DNA of 64,000 bases from Kitasatospora terrestris (lineage in GTDB: Bacteria > Actinomycetota > Actinomycetes > Streptomycetales > Streptomycetaceae): assembly GCF_039542905.1 (NCBI RefSeq), contig NZ_BAABIS010000001.1:372001-436000 (forward strand), written 5' to 3'. Below, in pieces: positions 16,983 to 25,311 of this stretch. The notes below the pieces were generated by a model. It worked only from the letters and a program-made list of their open reading frames with translations, did no database searches and was not told where the DNA came from. The stretch's first letter is position 1; each line of letters begins with the position of its first letter. The translations under genes and the position numbers were made by a program.

Positions 16983-17948
16983 GTGCACGACTTCGAGACG
17001 GTCGCCGACGAGCTGTACGCGCTGCCACCGGGCGGGTTCACCGCCGCGCGCGACGCCGCGGCCGCCGAGGCGCGGAGGGCCGGGGACCGGGAGCTCGCCG
17101 GCCGGCTCAAGGCCCTGCGCCGGCCGACCCTCGCGGCGTTCGCGGTCAACCTGCTGGTCCGCCGCCACCGGGAGGAGGTCGGGCCGCTGCTGGAGCTGGG
17201 CCGCGCCCTGCGGGAGGCCCAGGAGCAGCTCGCCGGCCCCACCCTGCGCGACCTGTCCGCGCAGCGCCACCGGCTGGTCGCCGCGCTGACCGGCCAGGCC
17301 CGTCTGGCGGCCGCCGACGCGGGCGAGCGGCTGGGCGAGGCCCACCTGCGGGAGGTCGAGCAGACGCTCCGGGCCGCCCTCGCGGACGAACGGGCGGCGG
17401 AGGCGGTGGCGGCGGGCCGCCTCACCGGCGCACTGGACGAGTCGGCCCCCCTTCCTCCGGCGCCGACGGACCGCCCCGCTCGCGGGCGTTCCGCCGGTGG
17501 CGGGCGTTCCGCCGGTGGCGGTCCGACGACGCGGCGGGAGGAGGCACCCGCGACGTCCCGGCAGTCGGGCACTCCGGCAGCGGCTCCCGACGAGGCGGCC
17601 CGCCGGGAGGCCCTCGCGCGAGTCGCCGAGACCCGGGCGGCGCTGGCCGCCGCCGAACAGGCGCAGCTCGCCGCCGACCGGGCCGCCACCCTGCTGGAGG
17701 AGCAGGTCGAGCAGTTGGCCGCCGAGGCCACCGCGGCGGCCGGACTCGCCGAACGGGCACGGGAGGCCCTGGCCCAGGCCGAACAGCGGCTGTCGCGCGC
17801 CCGCCGGGCCGAGCAGGCCGGCCTCGGCGAGCACCGGACCGCCCTGCGTCACGCCTCCGAGGCGGCACGCACCACCGAACGGGCCCGGCAGGAGCTCGAC
17901 CGGGCGCGGACCCGCCTGGAGCGGCTGTCACCGGAACGGCCCTCCTGA
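16983..17948 (+). CDS. Coiled-coil protein of unknown function
   Basis: 321 residues from a GTG at 16983. Residues 1-150 are helical and charged with a conserved-looking opening MHDFETVADELYALPPGGF. A Gly/Ser/Arg linker carries a duplicated RSAGGG. The C-terminal 120 residues are Ala/Glu/Arg-rich heptads typical of a long coiled coil. No signal peptide or membrane segment is present. I recognise the layout from streptomycete genomes but know no function. Confidence 0.7.
   Translation: MHDFETVADELYALPPGGFTAARDAAAAEARRAGDRELAGRLKALRRPTLAAFAVNLLVRRHREEVGPLLELGRALREAQEQLAGPTLRDLSAQRHRLVAALTGQARLAAADAGERLGEAHLREVEQTLRAALADERAAEAVAAGRLTGALDESAPLPPAPTDRPARGRSAGGGRSAGGGPTTRREEAPATSRQSGTPAAAPDEAARREALARVAETRAALAAAEQAQLAADRAATLLEEQVEQLAAEATAAAGLAERAREALAQAEQRLSRARRAEQAGLGEHRTALRHASEAARTTERARQELDRARTRLERLSPERPS
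17483..17518 (+). repeat. Tandem 18-bp repeat within the coiled-coil gene
   Basis: Two adjacent identical copies of CGGGCGTTCCGCCGGTGG (17483-17500 and 17501-17518) lie in the linker of the coiled-coil protein and add six residues in frame. Confidence 0.8.
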
Positions 17949-18159
17949 ACGCCCACCGCCGGCGCTCCACCGAGCGTCGTCGGGCGCACCCGCTGCCGGG
18001 CCGACCTGCACCCTCCGGTCGCCTTCCCTCCCCCACCTTCGCGATCTTGGTTGCCTGGCGGCACGACACACCCCCAGAGTGGGTTCCGTCGCCGCACCGG
18101 CGGCGGTGCCGGGCCTGCGGGGCCCGGTTCGGGTCGGGGAGAGCGCTTGGGGGGTCAGG

Positions 18160-19146
18160 GTGCCGGATCAGGTCGAGCACGCGGCGGGTCCGGTCTCGCT
18201 GTACGAAGGCGGTGACATCGAGGAGTTGCGCCAGGTCGTCAGCGGACGCCTGTCGCCGCACCGGATCACCGTCCTCGGCGCGCAGGTGCTCCCCGGCCGG
18301 TTCCGGGCCTTCCACGAGGGCCGACTGGGCCTGTACGAGCTGGCGTACGGCGCCCCCGTGCGCCTGGAGACGGGCGAGCTGCTCGACTTCTACAACGTCA
18401 TCCTGCCGCGCGCGGGCGGCGGGGACGTGGTCGTGAACGGCACCGCGATGCCGTCCCCGCTCTCCGTCGCCGGACCGGGGGACGAGGTCACGATGGACTG
18501 GGACGTCCGGGCCGTCAACTCGGCGCTCGCCATGTCCCGCCAGACCGTCGAGCAGGCCCTCGCCGTACGGCTGGGGGACCTCCCGCAGCATCCGCTGCGC
18601 TTCCGCCACCACGCGCTCGACGCGGCGGACCCCGCCGCCCGCTCCTGGCTGGAGCTCGCGGATTCCTTCCGGCAATTCGTCGTCTCCCCGCTCGCCCGCA
18701 GCTCAGCCCTCGGGGTCCAGCACTTCGAGCGGCTGCTGGTCGACGCCCTGCTCGACGCCCAACCGCACTCCTACACCGACGCCCTGGCGGACCGCGGCCG
18801 CGCCGCCCTCCTGCCGAGCGCCCTGCGCAGGGCCACCGCCTACTGCGCGGAGCACGCCCACGAGCCCGTCTCGGTCTCCGACATCGCGCAGGCCGCCCGG
18901 GTCAGCCCGCGCACCCTGCGCGAGGGGTTCCGCACCCACCTGGACACCACCCCGCTCGCCTACCTCCGCCGCGTCCGGCTCGACCGCGCCCACCACGACC
19001 TCACCGCCGTCGCCGCCGGACACGCCACCGGCACCGTCACCGACATCGCCTGCCGCTGGGGCTTCACCCACCTCGGCCGCTTCAGCGCCGACTACCGCCA
19101 GGCCTACGGCCACCCGCCCTCCGCCACCCTCCGCGGCCACCGGTGA
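18160..19146 (+). CDS. AraC family transcriptional regulator
   Basis: 328 residues. The N-terminal 200 residues form a cupin-like AraC_binding_2 type domain (VLPGRFRAFHEGRLGLYELA). The C-terminal about 100 residues hold the two helix-turn-helix motifs (VSVSDIAQAARVSPRTLREG and VTDIACRWGFTHLGRFSADY). I chose the GTG at 18160 because GGGGGG precedes it; upstream codons overlap unrelated sequence. Its target is unknown; adjacent genes do not form an obvious operon. Confidence 0.87.
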   Translation: MPDQVEHAAGPVSLYEGGDIEELRQVVSGRLSPHRITVLGAQVLPGRFRAFHEGRLGLYELAYGAPVRLETGELLDFYNVILPRAGGGDVVVNGTAMPSPLSVAGPGDEVTMDWDVRAVNSALAMSRQTVEQALAVRLGDLPQHPLRFRHHALDAADPAARSWLELADSFRQFVVSPLARSSALGVQHFERLLVDALLDAQPHSYTDALADRGRAALLPSALRRATAYCAEHAHEPVSVSDIAQAARVSPRTLREGFRTHLDTTPLAYLRRVRLDRAHHDLTAVAAGHATGTVTDIACRWGFTHLGRFSADYRQAYGHPPSATLRGHR

Positions 19147-19413
19147 GCACGTCGCCCGTTCGACGCCGACCGGTGCCGGCCGAGGACCCGGGGAAATTCG
19201 CTTGCCGCGGGCGGCCGCGTCGATCATGATCGCCCGCATGGACTTTTGATCACTGCCACGTAGTACGTACCTGTCGCGCGATCGACCTCGGGGCCTGACG
19301 AGCCGGCTCCGGGGCGATGGGTCGCGCCCTTCTCGTGAGCATCCGTCAGATAGCGGAGCCGCCGAGTGAGTTCGGCATGCGCTCCTGCTGAGTCCTGAAA
19401 GCACCCACAACAC

Positions 19414-20112
19414 ATGAATACCGACCGCAAGGCCCTGTGGGCCGTGCGTCAGTCCGCCCTGCCCGCTGTCGTCCGGTCCTGCCCGGACTGCCCGAGCACG
19501 CGGCACCGCGCCTCGGGGAAGATCCGCGTCAACGCCAACGGCAAGCTGCTCGACGTCTGGCTGCTGCTGAGCTGTGCGGCGTGCGACCGGACCTCGAAGG
19601 TGCCCGTCCACGAGCGCGTCCACGTCTCGGCGCTGGAGCCGGCCCGGCTGGTGGCGTACGAGATCAACGACCCGTCAGCAGTACGGGAGTTGGTGATGAG
19701 CGCGTCGCTCGCGGCGAAGAACCGGTACCGGCTCGACTGGACCGGCACCTGGGAGTTGGAGACCCGCATGCCGCTGTACGCGCTCGACGACCCGAGCCCG
19801 CTCTCGGTGCGGGTGGGGTTCGAGCTGCCCGTGCCGGTCCGGGTGGAGCGGCTGCTGCAGCTGGGTCTCGGCCTGAGCCGGGCCGAGGTGCGGCGTCTGG
19901 TCGCGGACGGGCGGATCCGTCTGCCGTTCGCGCCGGACGCCAAGGCGCACCGGGACTTCGAACTCACCATCCACGGACCGGGTTCCGTCGATGCGGCCAA
20001 GCACGCGAAGGCCCTCGACGGGTCGGCCGCCGAACGCTCCGACCTGGCCCGGATCGGCCTGCCGCCCGCGCCCGGCCGGGAGCTCCCGCGCCGGGCGACG
20101 GCGCGCGGTTAG
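19414..20112 (+). CDS. DUF1062 protein with zinc ribbon
   Basis: 232 residues from the ATG at 19414. Two CxxC pairs, CPDC near residue 24 and CAAC near 52, form a probable zinc ribbon. The rest matches the DUF1062 family (HERVHVSALEPARLVAYEIND, LGLSRAEVRRLVADGRI). The last part looks like an S4-like motif, which suggests RNA or nucleic-acid contact, but this is inference. The upstream gap of 267 bases holds GATCATGATC-type and GTACGTAC palindromes but no gene I can support. Confidence 0.78.
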   Translation: MNTDRKALWAVRQSALPAVVRSCPDCPSTRHRASGKIRVNANGKLLDVWLLLSCAACDRTSKVPVHERVHVSALEPARLVAYEINDPSAVRELVMSASLAAKNRYRLDWTGTWELETRMPLYALDDPSPLSVRVGFELPVPVRVERLLQLGLGLSRAEVRRLVADGRIRLPFAPDAKAHRDFELTIHGPGSVDAAKHAKALDGSAAERSDLARIGLPPAPGRELPRRATARG

Positions 20113-20119
20113 TCATGGA

Positions 20120-20164
20120 GGGCAGGGCCTGCTCCCCGGTGCCACCGGGAAGCAGGCCCTGCCC
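20120..20164 (+). terminator. Hairpin terminator after the DUF1062 gene
   Basis: The arms GGGCAGGGCCTGCT and AGCAGGCCCTGCCC enclose an inner CCCGGTG/CACCGGG stem, so the hairpin is nearly continuous. It starts 8 bases after the stop codon. Confidence 0.85.
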
Positions 20165-20222
20165 CGGCACTGCCCGGCACACCGCCTACGGTGGTCGGGA
20201 CGGAACGCAGCGAGGGGGATGG

Positions 20223-21155
20223 ATGACGGTCGTGGAGCACGAGTTGACGTCGCCGTGGGAGGCGGTGCTGATGGAGCCCGCCGCGGGCGGCAGCACGGGT
20301 GTCGTGGTGCTGTCGGGGTCCAGCGGCCGGGTGGACCGGCAGCGCGCCCGGCTGTTCGCCGAGCGGGGGTTCCGCGCCCTGGCGGTGCGGTGGTTCGGCG
20401 GCGCCGGGCAGCCGCCGGGGATCTGCGAGGTGCCGCTGGAGACGTTCGTCGCCGCCGTGGACCTGCTGCGCTCCCGCGGGGCGCGCCGGATCGCCCTGTT
20501 GGGCCTGTCCAAGGGTGCCGAGGCGGCGCTGCTGACCGCGGTGCACGACCCCCGGGTCGACCTGGTGGTCGCGCTCGCGCCGACGTCCGTGGTGTGGTCC
20601 AACGTCGGACCGGGCCTGGACGGGCAGCAGCTCCCGCTCCGCTCCTCGTGGACGTGGCGCGGGCAGCCGCTGCCGTTCGTCCCGATGGACCGGTCCTGGC
20701 AACCCGAGGGTCGCGGAAAGGACGGCGGACAGGACGGCGGGGAGGACGGCGGGGAGGGCAACGGCCCGGTGGCGATCCGGGGTTGGTACGAGCAGAGCGA
20801 GCGGACCTTCGCCTCGCGGCTGGACGCCGCCGCCATCCCGGTGGAGCGGGCGCGCGCCGATCTCCTGCTGGTGGCCGGCGGCGGCGACGCGATGTGGCCC
20901 TCCCTCCCGTACGCGCACCGGCTGGCCGCGCGGCGGGAGGCGGCCGGCGCCCCGGTCGAGGTGGTCACCCGGGAGGACGCCGGGCACCGGCCGGTCCTCC
21001 CCGGCGAGAGTCCCGCCACGCCTTCGCCGACCTTCGACCACGGCGGTACGCCGGAGGGCGACGCGCTGCTCGGCGAGGCCGCCTGGGCGGCCGTCCTCGA
21101 CCGCCTCCAGCGTCTCGACCGTCTCGACGCCATCGCGCCGCCACCCCACCGTTGA
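20223..21155 (+). CDS. Acyl-CoA thioesterase/BAAT C-terminal-type hydrolase
   Basis: 310 residues of the alpha/beta hydrolase fold. The nucleophile elbow is GLSKG (Ser near residue 98), a catalytic acid is probably in GGGDAMWPS, and the His is in DAGHRP. The GLSKGAEAALLTA context is that of the C-terminal domain of bile-acid-CoA:amino-acid acyltransferases and acyl-CoA thioesterases. A linker with repeated GKDGGQDGGEDGG is a local insertion. The ATG at 20223 has GAGGGGGATGG upstream. Confidence 0.8.
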   Translation: MTVVEHELTSPWEAVLMEPAAGGSTGVVVLSGSSGRVDRQRARLFAERGFRALAVRWFGGAGQPPGICEVPLETFVAAVDLLRSRGARRIALLGLSKGAEAALLTAVHDPRVDLVVALAPTSVVWSNVGPGLDGQQLPLRSSWTWRGQPLPFVPMDRSWQPEGRGKDGGQDGGEDGGEGNGPVAIRGWYEQSERTFASRLDAAAIPVERARADLLLVAGGGDAMWPSLPYAHRLAARREAAGAPVEVVTREDAGHRPVLPGESPATPSPTFDHGGTPEGDALLGEAAWAAVLDRLQRLDRLDAIAPPPHR

Positions 21156-21222
21156 TCCATCAATCGAAGGTGAAGCACTGGCAACGGCCTGGAAAATGAA
21201 AGTGTATCGACGCAACTTGGTG

Positions 21223-21228
21223 TAGAAT
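21223..21228 (+). promoter_or_regulatory. Candidate -10 box TAGAAT
   Basis: TAGAAT lies in an AT-rich patch (21160-21235) about 80 bases upstream of the 50-residue gene at 21306. A clear -35 is not visible. Confidence 0.3.
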
Positions 21229-21305
21229 CGTTAGCACGAGGGCGGCCTTCGGGTCCGGAGCCACAGTGGCACCGGCAGACCGTCCGACAGCTGGGGGAAA
21301 CCACC

Positions 21306-21458
21306 ATGACGTACCACCTCGACACCGCCCGGGCCACCATCGACGAACGCCTGCGCGAGGCCTCGGAGTACCGCCTCGCCCGCGCCATCCGTCTGCGGGA
21401 CCGCGCCGAGGCCACCGCCCGCCGCGCCCGGCAGGTCCTCTCCACCCTGGGCGCATGA
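21306..21458 (+). CDS. 50-residue charged helical protein
   Basis: The ATG at 21306 follows GGGGGAAACC at good distance. The sequence MTYHLDTARATIDERLREAS then alternates Arg, Glu and Ala (RAIRLRDRAEATARRARQV) and predicts one long amphipathic helix. A perfect terminator hairpin follows 13 bases after the stop, and an AT-rich promoter-like region precedes it, so it is a self-contained transcription unit. No function is recognised. Confidence 0.7.
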   Translation: MTYHLDTARATIDERLREASEYRLARAIRLRDRAEATARRARQVLSTLGA

Positions 21459-21471
21459 GCACCCGCACCAC

Positions 21472-21508
21472 GACGGGCCGTCACCGAGCACAACGGTGAC
21501 GGCCCGTC
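21472..21508 (+). terminator. Hairpin terminator of the 50-residue gene
   Basis: A perfect 14-bp stem: GACGGGCCGTCACC at 21472-21485 pairs with 21495-21508, with a 9-base loop. Confidence 0.85.
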
Positions 21509-21620
21509 CGCCTTTCCGCCACCGGCCGGACCCCCCAAGTCCGTTGGCGTGAAGGGCCGGTAGGCTCGCGCGGGGCGCCGGGCAGCGCTCCGGGACCCGA
21601 CACACCGAGGGGTTGGCACC

Positions 21621-22217
21621 GTGTCCGTTCAGGGAACCGACAGCTACCGCAGCGGGATTCCGCTGCCCTACCTGGTCGCCCGCGCCGTCGAGGCCGCCCA
21701 GGAGTCCGGCTTCGCGCAGTCGTGTCGCCTCGAACAGGGCCGACTGCTGCACGCGTTGGCGTCCGGGGCACGCGGGAGCATCGGCGAGACCGGCACCGGC
21801 TGCGGGGTCGGCCTGGCGTGGCTGGTGTCCGGCCGGCAGCCGGGCGTGCGGGTGGTGAGCGTCGAACGCGAGCTGCGCCTGGTCGAGATCGCCACCGAGC
21901 TGTTCCGGGACGTACCGGACGTGGAGATCGTCCACGGCGACTGGACGCGGATCCACGAGCACGGCCCGTTCGACCTGCTGGTGGTCGACGGCGGCGGCAA
22001 CGGCAAGCAGACCGCCGCGGCCGATCCGGAGGTGCTGCTCACCCCGGGCGGCTCGATCGTCGTCGACGACTTCACCCCGCTCACGAGCTGGCCGCCGACC
22101 TTCCAGGGGCGGCCCGACACCGCACGCTCCGCATGGCTGGAGCACCCGGCACTGCTCGCGACCGAAGTACGCCTCGCGCCCGACCTGTCCACCGTGATCG
22201 GCACCCGGCGCCCCTGA
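21621..22217 (+). CDS. Class I SAM-dependent methyltransferase
   Basis: 198 residues from a GTG at 21621. The SAM-binding motif I is GETGTGCGVGLAWL (about residue 54), motif II has VVSVERE, and FDLLVVDGGGNGKQ supplies the post-motif acidic region, as in O-methyltransferases of the tRNA hydroxyuridine/caffeoyl-CoA type. The length is normal for the compact family. The substrate is unknown. A -10-like TAGGCT is at 21561-21566. Confidence 0.8.
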   Translation: MSVQGTDSYRSGIPLPYLVARAVEAAQESGFAQSCRLEQGRLLHALASGARGSIGETGTGCGVGLAWLVSGRQPGVRVVSVERELRLVEIATELFRDVPDVEIVHGDWTRIHEHGPFDLLVVDGGGNGKQTAAADPEVLLTPGGSIVVDDFTPLTSWPPTFQGRPDTARSAWLEHPALLATEVRLAPDLSTVIGTRRP

Positions 22218-22335
22218 CCCGTCCCCTGCCGGGAAGGCCCGCCCGGTCCACGGACCGGCGGCCTGACGGGTGATCTTTGCGCGGGTTGCCCACGACAGGA
22301 CCGGGGCCCGGGCGGGACCGGCCGATACTCCGGCT

Positions 22336-23568
22336 ATGCGACCCACCTCCAGGACGTCCCTGCTGCGCCTCGCCGCCGTCACCGCACTGGTCGGCCTCGG
22401 CCTTCCGGTCACCGCCACCGGCAGCGCGGCCGACGGCGACGGCGACGGCGCCCGGCACCGACCCTGCGTCAGCTCGCCCACGCCCCGAGGCGGCCGGGCA
22501 CTCGACATCCTGAAGGTCGCCGAGCAGGCGAAGACCGAGATGGGCCTGAAGTCGGTGATCCTGCGGGTCACCGCGGACGGCCACGAGGTGCTGACCGCGG
22601 CGCTCGGCGAATCGATGACCGGGGTCCCGGCGCAGCCGGACATGCACTTCCGCAACGGCAACATCGCGATCAGCTACCTGGGGACGGTGCTGCTCCAGCT
22701 GGTCGACGAGGGCGTGGTCGGTCTCGACGACCCGGTGTCGCGCTGGCTCCCGGACCTGCGGGACGGCGACCGGATCACGCTGCGGATGCTCGGCGACTCC
22801 ACCTCCGGCCTGGTCGACTACGTCACCAGTCCCGGCTTCGGCGAGACCCTCTACGCCGACCCGTTCAAGCACTGGACGCCCGAGGAGCTGGTCGGCGTCT
22901 CGCTCGAGCAGGACCCCTGGTACGAGCCGGGCAGGAGCTGGAGCTACTCGCACGCCAACTTCGTGCTGCTGGGCGCCGCCCTGGAGAAGATCACCCACAC
23001 CCGCCTGAACGAGCTGCTCCAGCAGAAGCTCCTCGGACCGCTCGGGCTGACCGAGACCACCAACAGCTTCACCCCGGACATCCCGACGCCGGTGCTGCAC
23101 GCCTTCACCTCCGACCGCGGCACCTACGAGGACTCCACCTTCTGGAACCCCTCCTGGACCACCGCCCCCGGCGCCGTGCAGACCACCGACATCTGCGACC
23201 TCGCCCGCTCGGCGGCGGCCATCGGCTCCGGCGAACTGCTCTCCCCCGCCTCGTACCAGGAGCTGCTCGACCCGGGGACGGTCGGACTCGGCGGGGCGAC
23301 CGGCAAGTGCTCCGACAAGGTCTGCATCCCGCAGACCGAGTCCACCCACTACGGCATGGGCGTCCTGGTGATCGGCGGCTGGATCTCCCAGCACCCGCTG
23401 TTCTTCGGCTACTCCGCCTCGCAGGACTACCTGCCGTGCGAGCGCCTGTCCATCGCGGTCTCCACCACCGACGGCCCCAGCGCCCCGGGCGGCCACAGCG
23501 CCCACACCATCGCCCAGCGCATCGCGGCCACGATCACCCCCGACCACCCCATCCCCGACTTCGGCTGA
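22336..23568 (+). CDS. Secreted penicillin-binding-fold protein lacking the SxxK motif
   Basis: 410 residues with a signal peptide (about 1-32). It has the overall class C beta-lactamase layout: HFRNGNIAISYLGTVLLQLV, LRMLGDSTSGLVDY, and PGRSWSYSHANFVLLGAALE. Where relatives have GSxTKT, this protein has G-N109-I-A-I112-S, so both the nucleophile Ser and the general-base Lys are replaced. The YSN motif is YSH (204-206). The fold seems intact, but it should not act as a serine hydrolase; it may bind peptidoglycan or a peptide. Two normal paralogues are at 8376 and 31807. Confidence 0.82.
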   Translation: MRPTSRTSLLRLAAVTALVGLGLPVTATGSAADGDGDGARHRPCVSSPTPRGGRALDILKVAEQAKTEMGLKSVILRVTADGHEVLTAALGESMTGVPAQPDMHFRNGNIAISYLGTVLLQLVDEGVVGLDDPVSRWLPDLRDGDRITLRMLGDSTSGLVDYVTSPGFGETLYADPFKHWTPEELVGVSLEQDPWYEPGRSWSYSHANFVLLGAALEKITHTRLNELLQQKLLGPLGLTETTNSFTPDIPTPVLHAFTSDRGTYEDSTFWNPSWTTAPGAVQTTDICDLARSAAAIGSGELLSPASYQELLDPGTVGLGGATGKCSDKVCIPQTESTHYGMGVLVIGGWISQHPLFFGYSASQDYLPCERLSIAVSTTDGPSAPGGHSAHTIAQRIAATITPDHPIPDFG

Positions 23569-23596
23569 CCGGTGCCCGGGGCTCCGGCCTGTCGTC

Positions 23597-23620
23597 GGCG
23601 TATCGGAAAACGCATACGCC
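23597..23620. promoter_or_regulatory. Inverted repeat GGCGTAT-N10-ATACGCC
   Basis: Seven-base arms upstream of the VanZ-like gene. The ATACGC core also occurs as an 11-bp-spaced direct repeat before the response regulator gene at 25274-25290, so both may be targets of that regulator. Confidence 0.4.
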
Positions 23621-23651
23621 GGTGCAACGGGCCGGCGGCTGCAATGGGGGC

Positions 23652-24308
23652 GTGAACCTCTACGCAATGCGCAGGACGGTGGTCCCGGGCCTGGTGGCCC
23701 TCGGGGTGGCGGGCGGGCTGTTCGTACTGCGGCGGCCGCTGATGATGTCGGCTCCCCGCTGCCTGGCCGGGCGGTGGCACGGCTGCTTCGACACGTTCAA
23801 CGGCGTGGTGCTGATGACGCTGGTCGCGGTGCCGTTGGCGCTGCTGGTGGCGGGGGCGCTGGCGTACCGTCGGCGGGCCGCCGGGGTGGGGCGCGGGGCG
23901 GCGTGGCGGCTGTCGCTGGCCGAGGTGGGCATGGTGTACGGGACGGTCCCCTTCCTGGGGCTGACGCTGATGCCGGGCGGGGGTGCCGGCGTGGTGCCGG
24001 AGCGGGTCAGCCTGGTGCCGCTGCGGGACCTGGTCACCATGGGAACGCTGGGGATCGTCGGCAACCTGCTGGTCTTCGCGGCGCTGGGGTTCTTCGCCCC
24101 GATGCGGTTCGCGGCGCTGGCGTCGGTGCCGAGGGTGCTGGCGCTGGGAGCGGGCTGCTCGGTCCTGGTGGAGACCGCGCAGTACGTCCTGCGCCTGGAC
24201 CGGGTGTCCTCGGTGGACGACGTCCTGGTGAACGCGGTCGGCGCGGTGCTGGCCGGGCTGGCGTCGCGCCGCTGGTGGCGCACGAATCCGTTTGGCGGCC
24301 GGCGCTGA
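23652..24308 (+). CDS. VanZ-like membrane protein
   Basis: 218 residues from a GTG at 23652 (an ATG at 23667 is an alternative). Five to six hydrophobic helices are evident. The C-terminal half has the VanZ pattern: LGIVGNLLVFAALGFFAPM, LGAGCSVLVETAQYVL, RVSSVDDVLVNAVGAVLAG. VanZ domains occur in glycopeptide-resistance loci and in many unrelated membrane proteins. No van genes are near, so resistance should not be assumed. Confidence 0.82.
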   Translation: MNLYAMRRTVVPGLVALGVAGGLFVLRRPLMMSAPRCLAGRWHGCFDTFNGVVLMTLVAVPLALLVAGALAYRRRAAGVGRGAAWRLSLAEVGMVYGTVPFLGLTLMPGGGAGVVPERVSLVPLRDLVTMGTLGIVGNLLVFAALGFFAPMRFAALASVPRVLALGAGCSVLVETAQYVLRLDRVSSVDDVLVNAVGAVLAGLASRRWWRTNPFGGRR

Positions 24309-24358
24309 CCACTGCTACGTTTCCCGAGGCCGTGCGTCAGAACGAGGAGGTGGTACCC

Positions 24359-24412
24359 GTGAACGCAGTTTCGACATGGGTGCTCCCCTCCGGGGTCACG
24401 GTCGGGCGGTAG
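24359..24412 (+). CDS. Candidate 17-residue peptide
   Basis: GAGGAGGTGG lies six bases before a GTG at 24359; the short frame reads MNAVSTWVLPSGVTVGR and ends at 24412. It precedes the dienelactone hydrolase-like gene by 46 bases, a position compatible with a leader peptide or translational coupling. An in-frame GTG at 24332 has no ribosome site. Expression is untested and coding evidence is limited to the ribosome site. Confidence 0.35.
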   Translation: MNAVSTWVLPSGVTVGR

Positions 24413-24458
24413 GTCGTCCCGGGAGCGCCGTTCATCCGCACTCCCGAAAGGCACGACC

Positions 24459-25214
24459 GTGCACTTCACTTCCGAACAGCGCTTCGACGACGGTGTCCTC
24501 GAACGCGAATTCACCCTCGGCGAGATCCCCGGCATCCTCTGGACGCCCGCGTCCCGGCCCGAGCCCGGTGCGGCCCCCGCGCCGACGCCGCTGATCCTGA
24601 TCGGCCACCCCCCGCTCGGGCTGCGCCGGATGTACCCCCGGCTGGCGGGGCGGGCCCGGTACTACGCGGCGGAGTTCGGCTTCGCCGCCGCCACCGTCGA
24701 GCTCCCCGGAAGCGGTGACCGGCCCCGCCGGCCCGAACTCGAGGAGGCCCGCGCCGAGCTGCGCCGGGTGCTGGCGGCGGGTGAGCCGGTCACCGGCGGG
24801 ATCGTCGACGCGCTGATCCTGCCGCTGGTCGAGCAGGCCGTCCCGGAGTTGCGGGCCGCCCTGGACGCCCTCCTCGCCCTGCCCGGGATCGACGGCCCGG
24901 TCGGGTACGAGGGCGGTGTGATCTCCGTCGGCGTCCGGCTGGCGCTGGTCGAGCCCCGGATCCGCGCCGCCGGCCTCTTCGCCGGCAGCTTCGTCCCCGC
25001 CGTGATGTTCGAGGAGGCCCGCCGGGTCACCGTTCCGCTGCACGTCCTGCTGCAGTGGGACGACGAGGGCAACGACCGGCAGGCGGCCCTGGACCTGTTC
25101 GACGCCTTCGGCAGCACGGAGAAGACGCTGCACGCCAACATGGGCGGGCACACCGGTGTCCCGGCGTTCGAGCTGGAGCCGGGGGCCCGCTTCTTCGCCC
25201 GCCACCTGAGGTAG
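24459..25214 (+). CDS. Dienelactone hydrolase-like alpha/beta hydrolase
   Basis: 251 residues from a GTG at 24459. Features of the fold are LILIGHPPLGLRRMYPR, LPGSGDRPR, the strand PLHVLLQWDDEGND with a candidate acid, and MGGHTG with the candidate His231. The expected nucleophile elbow GxSxG appears as GYEGG (150-153) with Glu at 151, or as a shifted VISVG with Ser156. Either the motif is displaced or the protein is inactive. It was probably once an esterase. Confidence 0.7.
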   Translation: MHFTSEQRFDDGVLEREFTLGEIPGILWTPASRPEPGAAPAPTPLILIGHPPLGLRRMYPRLAGRARYYAAEFGFAAATVELPGSGDRPRRPELEEARAELRRVLAAGEPVTGGIVDALILPLVEQAVPELRAALDALLALPGIDGPVGYEGGVISVGVRLALVEPRIRAAGLFAGSFVPAVMFEEARRVTVPLHVLLQWDDEGNDRQAALDLFDAFGSTEKTLHANMGGHTGVPAFELEPGARFFARHLR

Positions 25215-25273
25215 CCGCACCACCGGCCCGGCGCCCGCCACCCACGGCAGGGGCCGGGCCGGTTCCCGTCCGC

Positions 25274-25305
25274 ATACGCGGGCGATACGCCGGACTGCCT
25301 AGGCT
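25274..25305 (+). promoter_or_regulatory. ATACGC direct repeat and -10 of the response regulator gene
   Basis: ATACGC occurs at 25274-25279 and 25285-25290, exactly 11 bp apart, the spacing typical of OmpR/PhoB-family sites. A -10 box TAGGCT follows at 25300-25305, and the ATG at 25312 is seven bases farther, so the transcript is probably leaderless. Confidence 0.5.
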
Positions 25306-25311
25306 TCGGCC

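Noticed and set aside
19224..19430. 68-codon minus-strand frame with AELTRRLRYLTDAHE
   Set aside because: It overlaps the start of the DUF1062 gene, has no ribosome site and no family I can name.
23652..24308. VanZ-like gene considered as part of a glycopeptide-resistance cluster
   Set aside because: No vanH, vanA or vanX homologue is nearby, and VanZ domains are widespread in unrelated membrane proteins.
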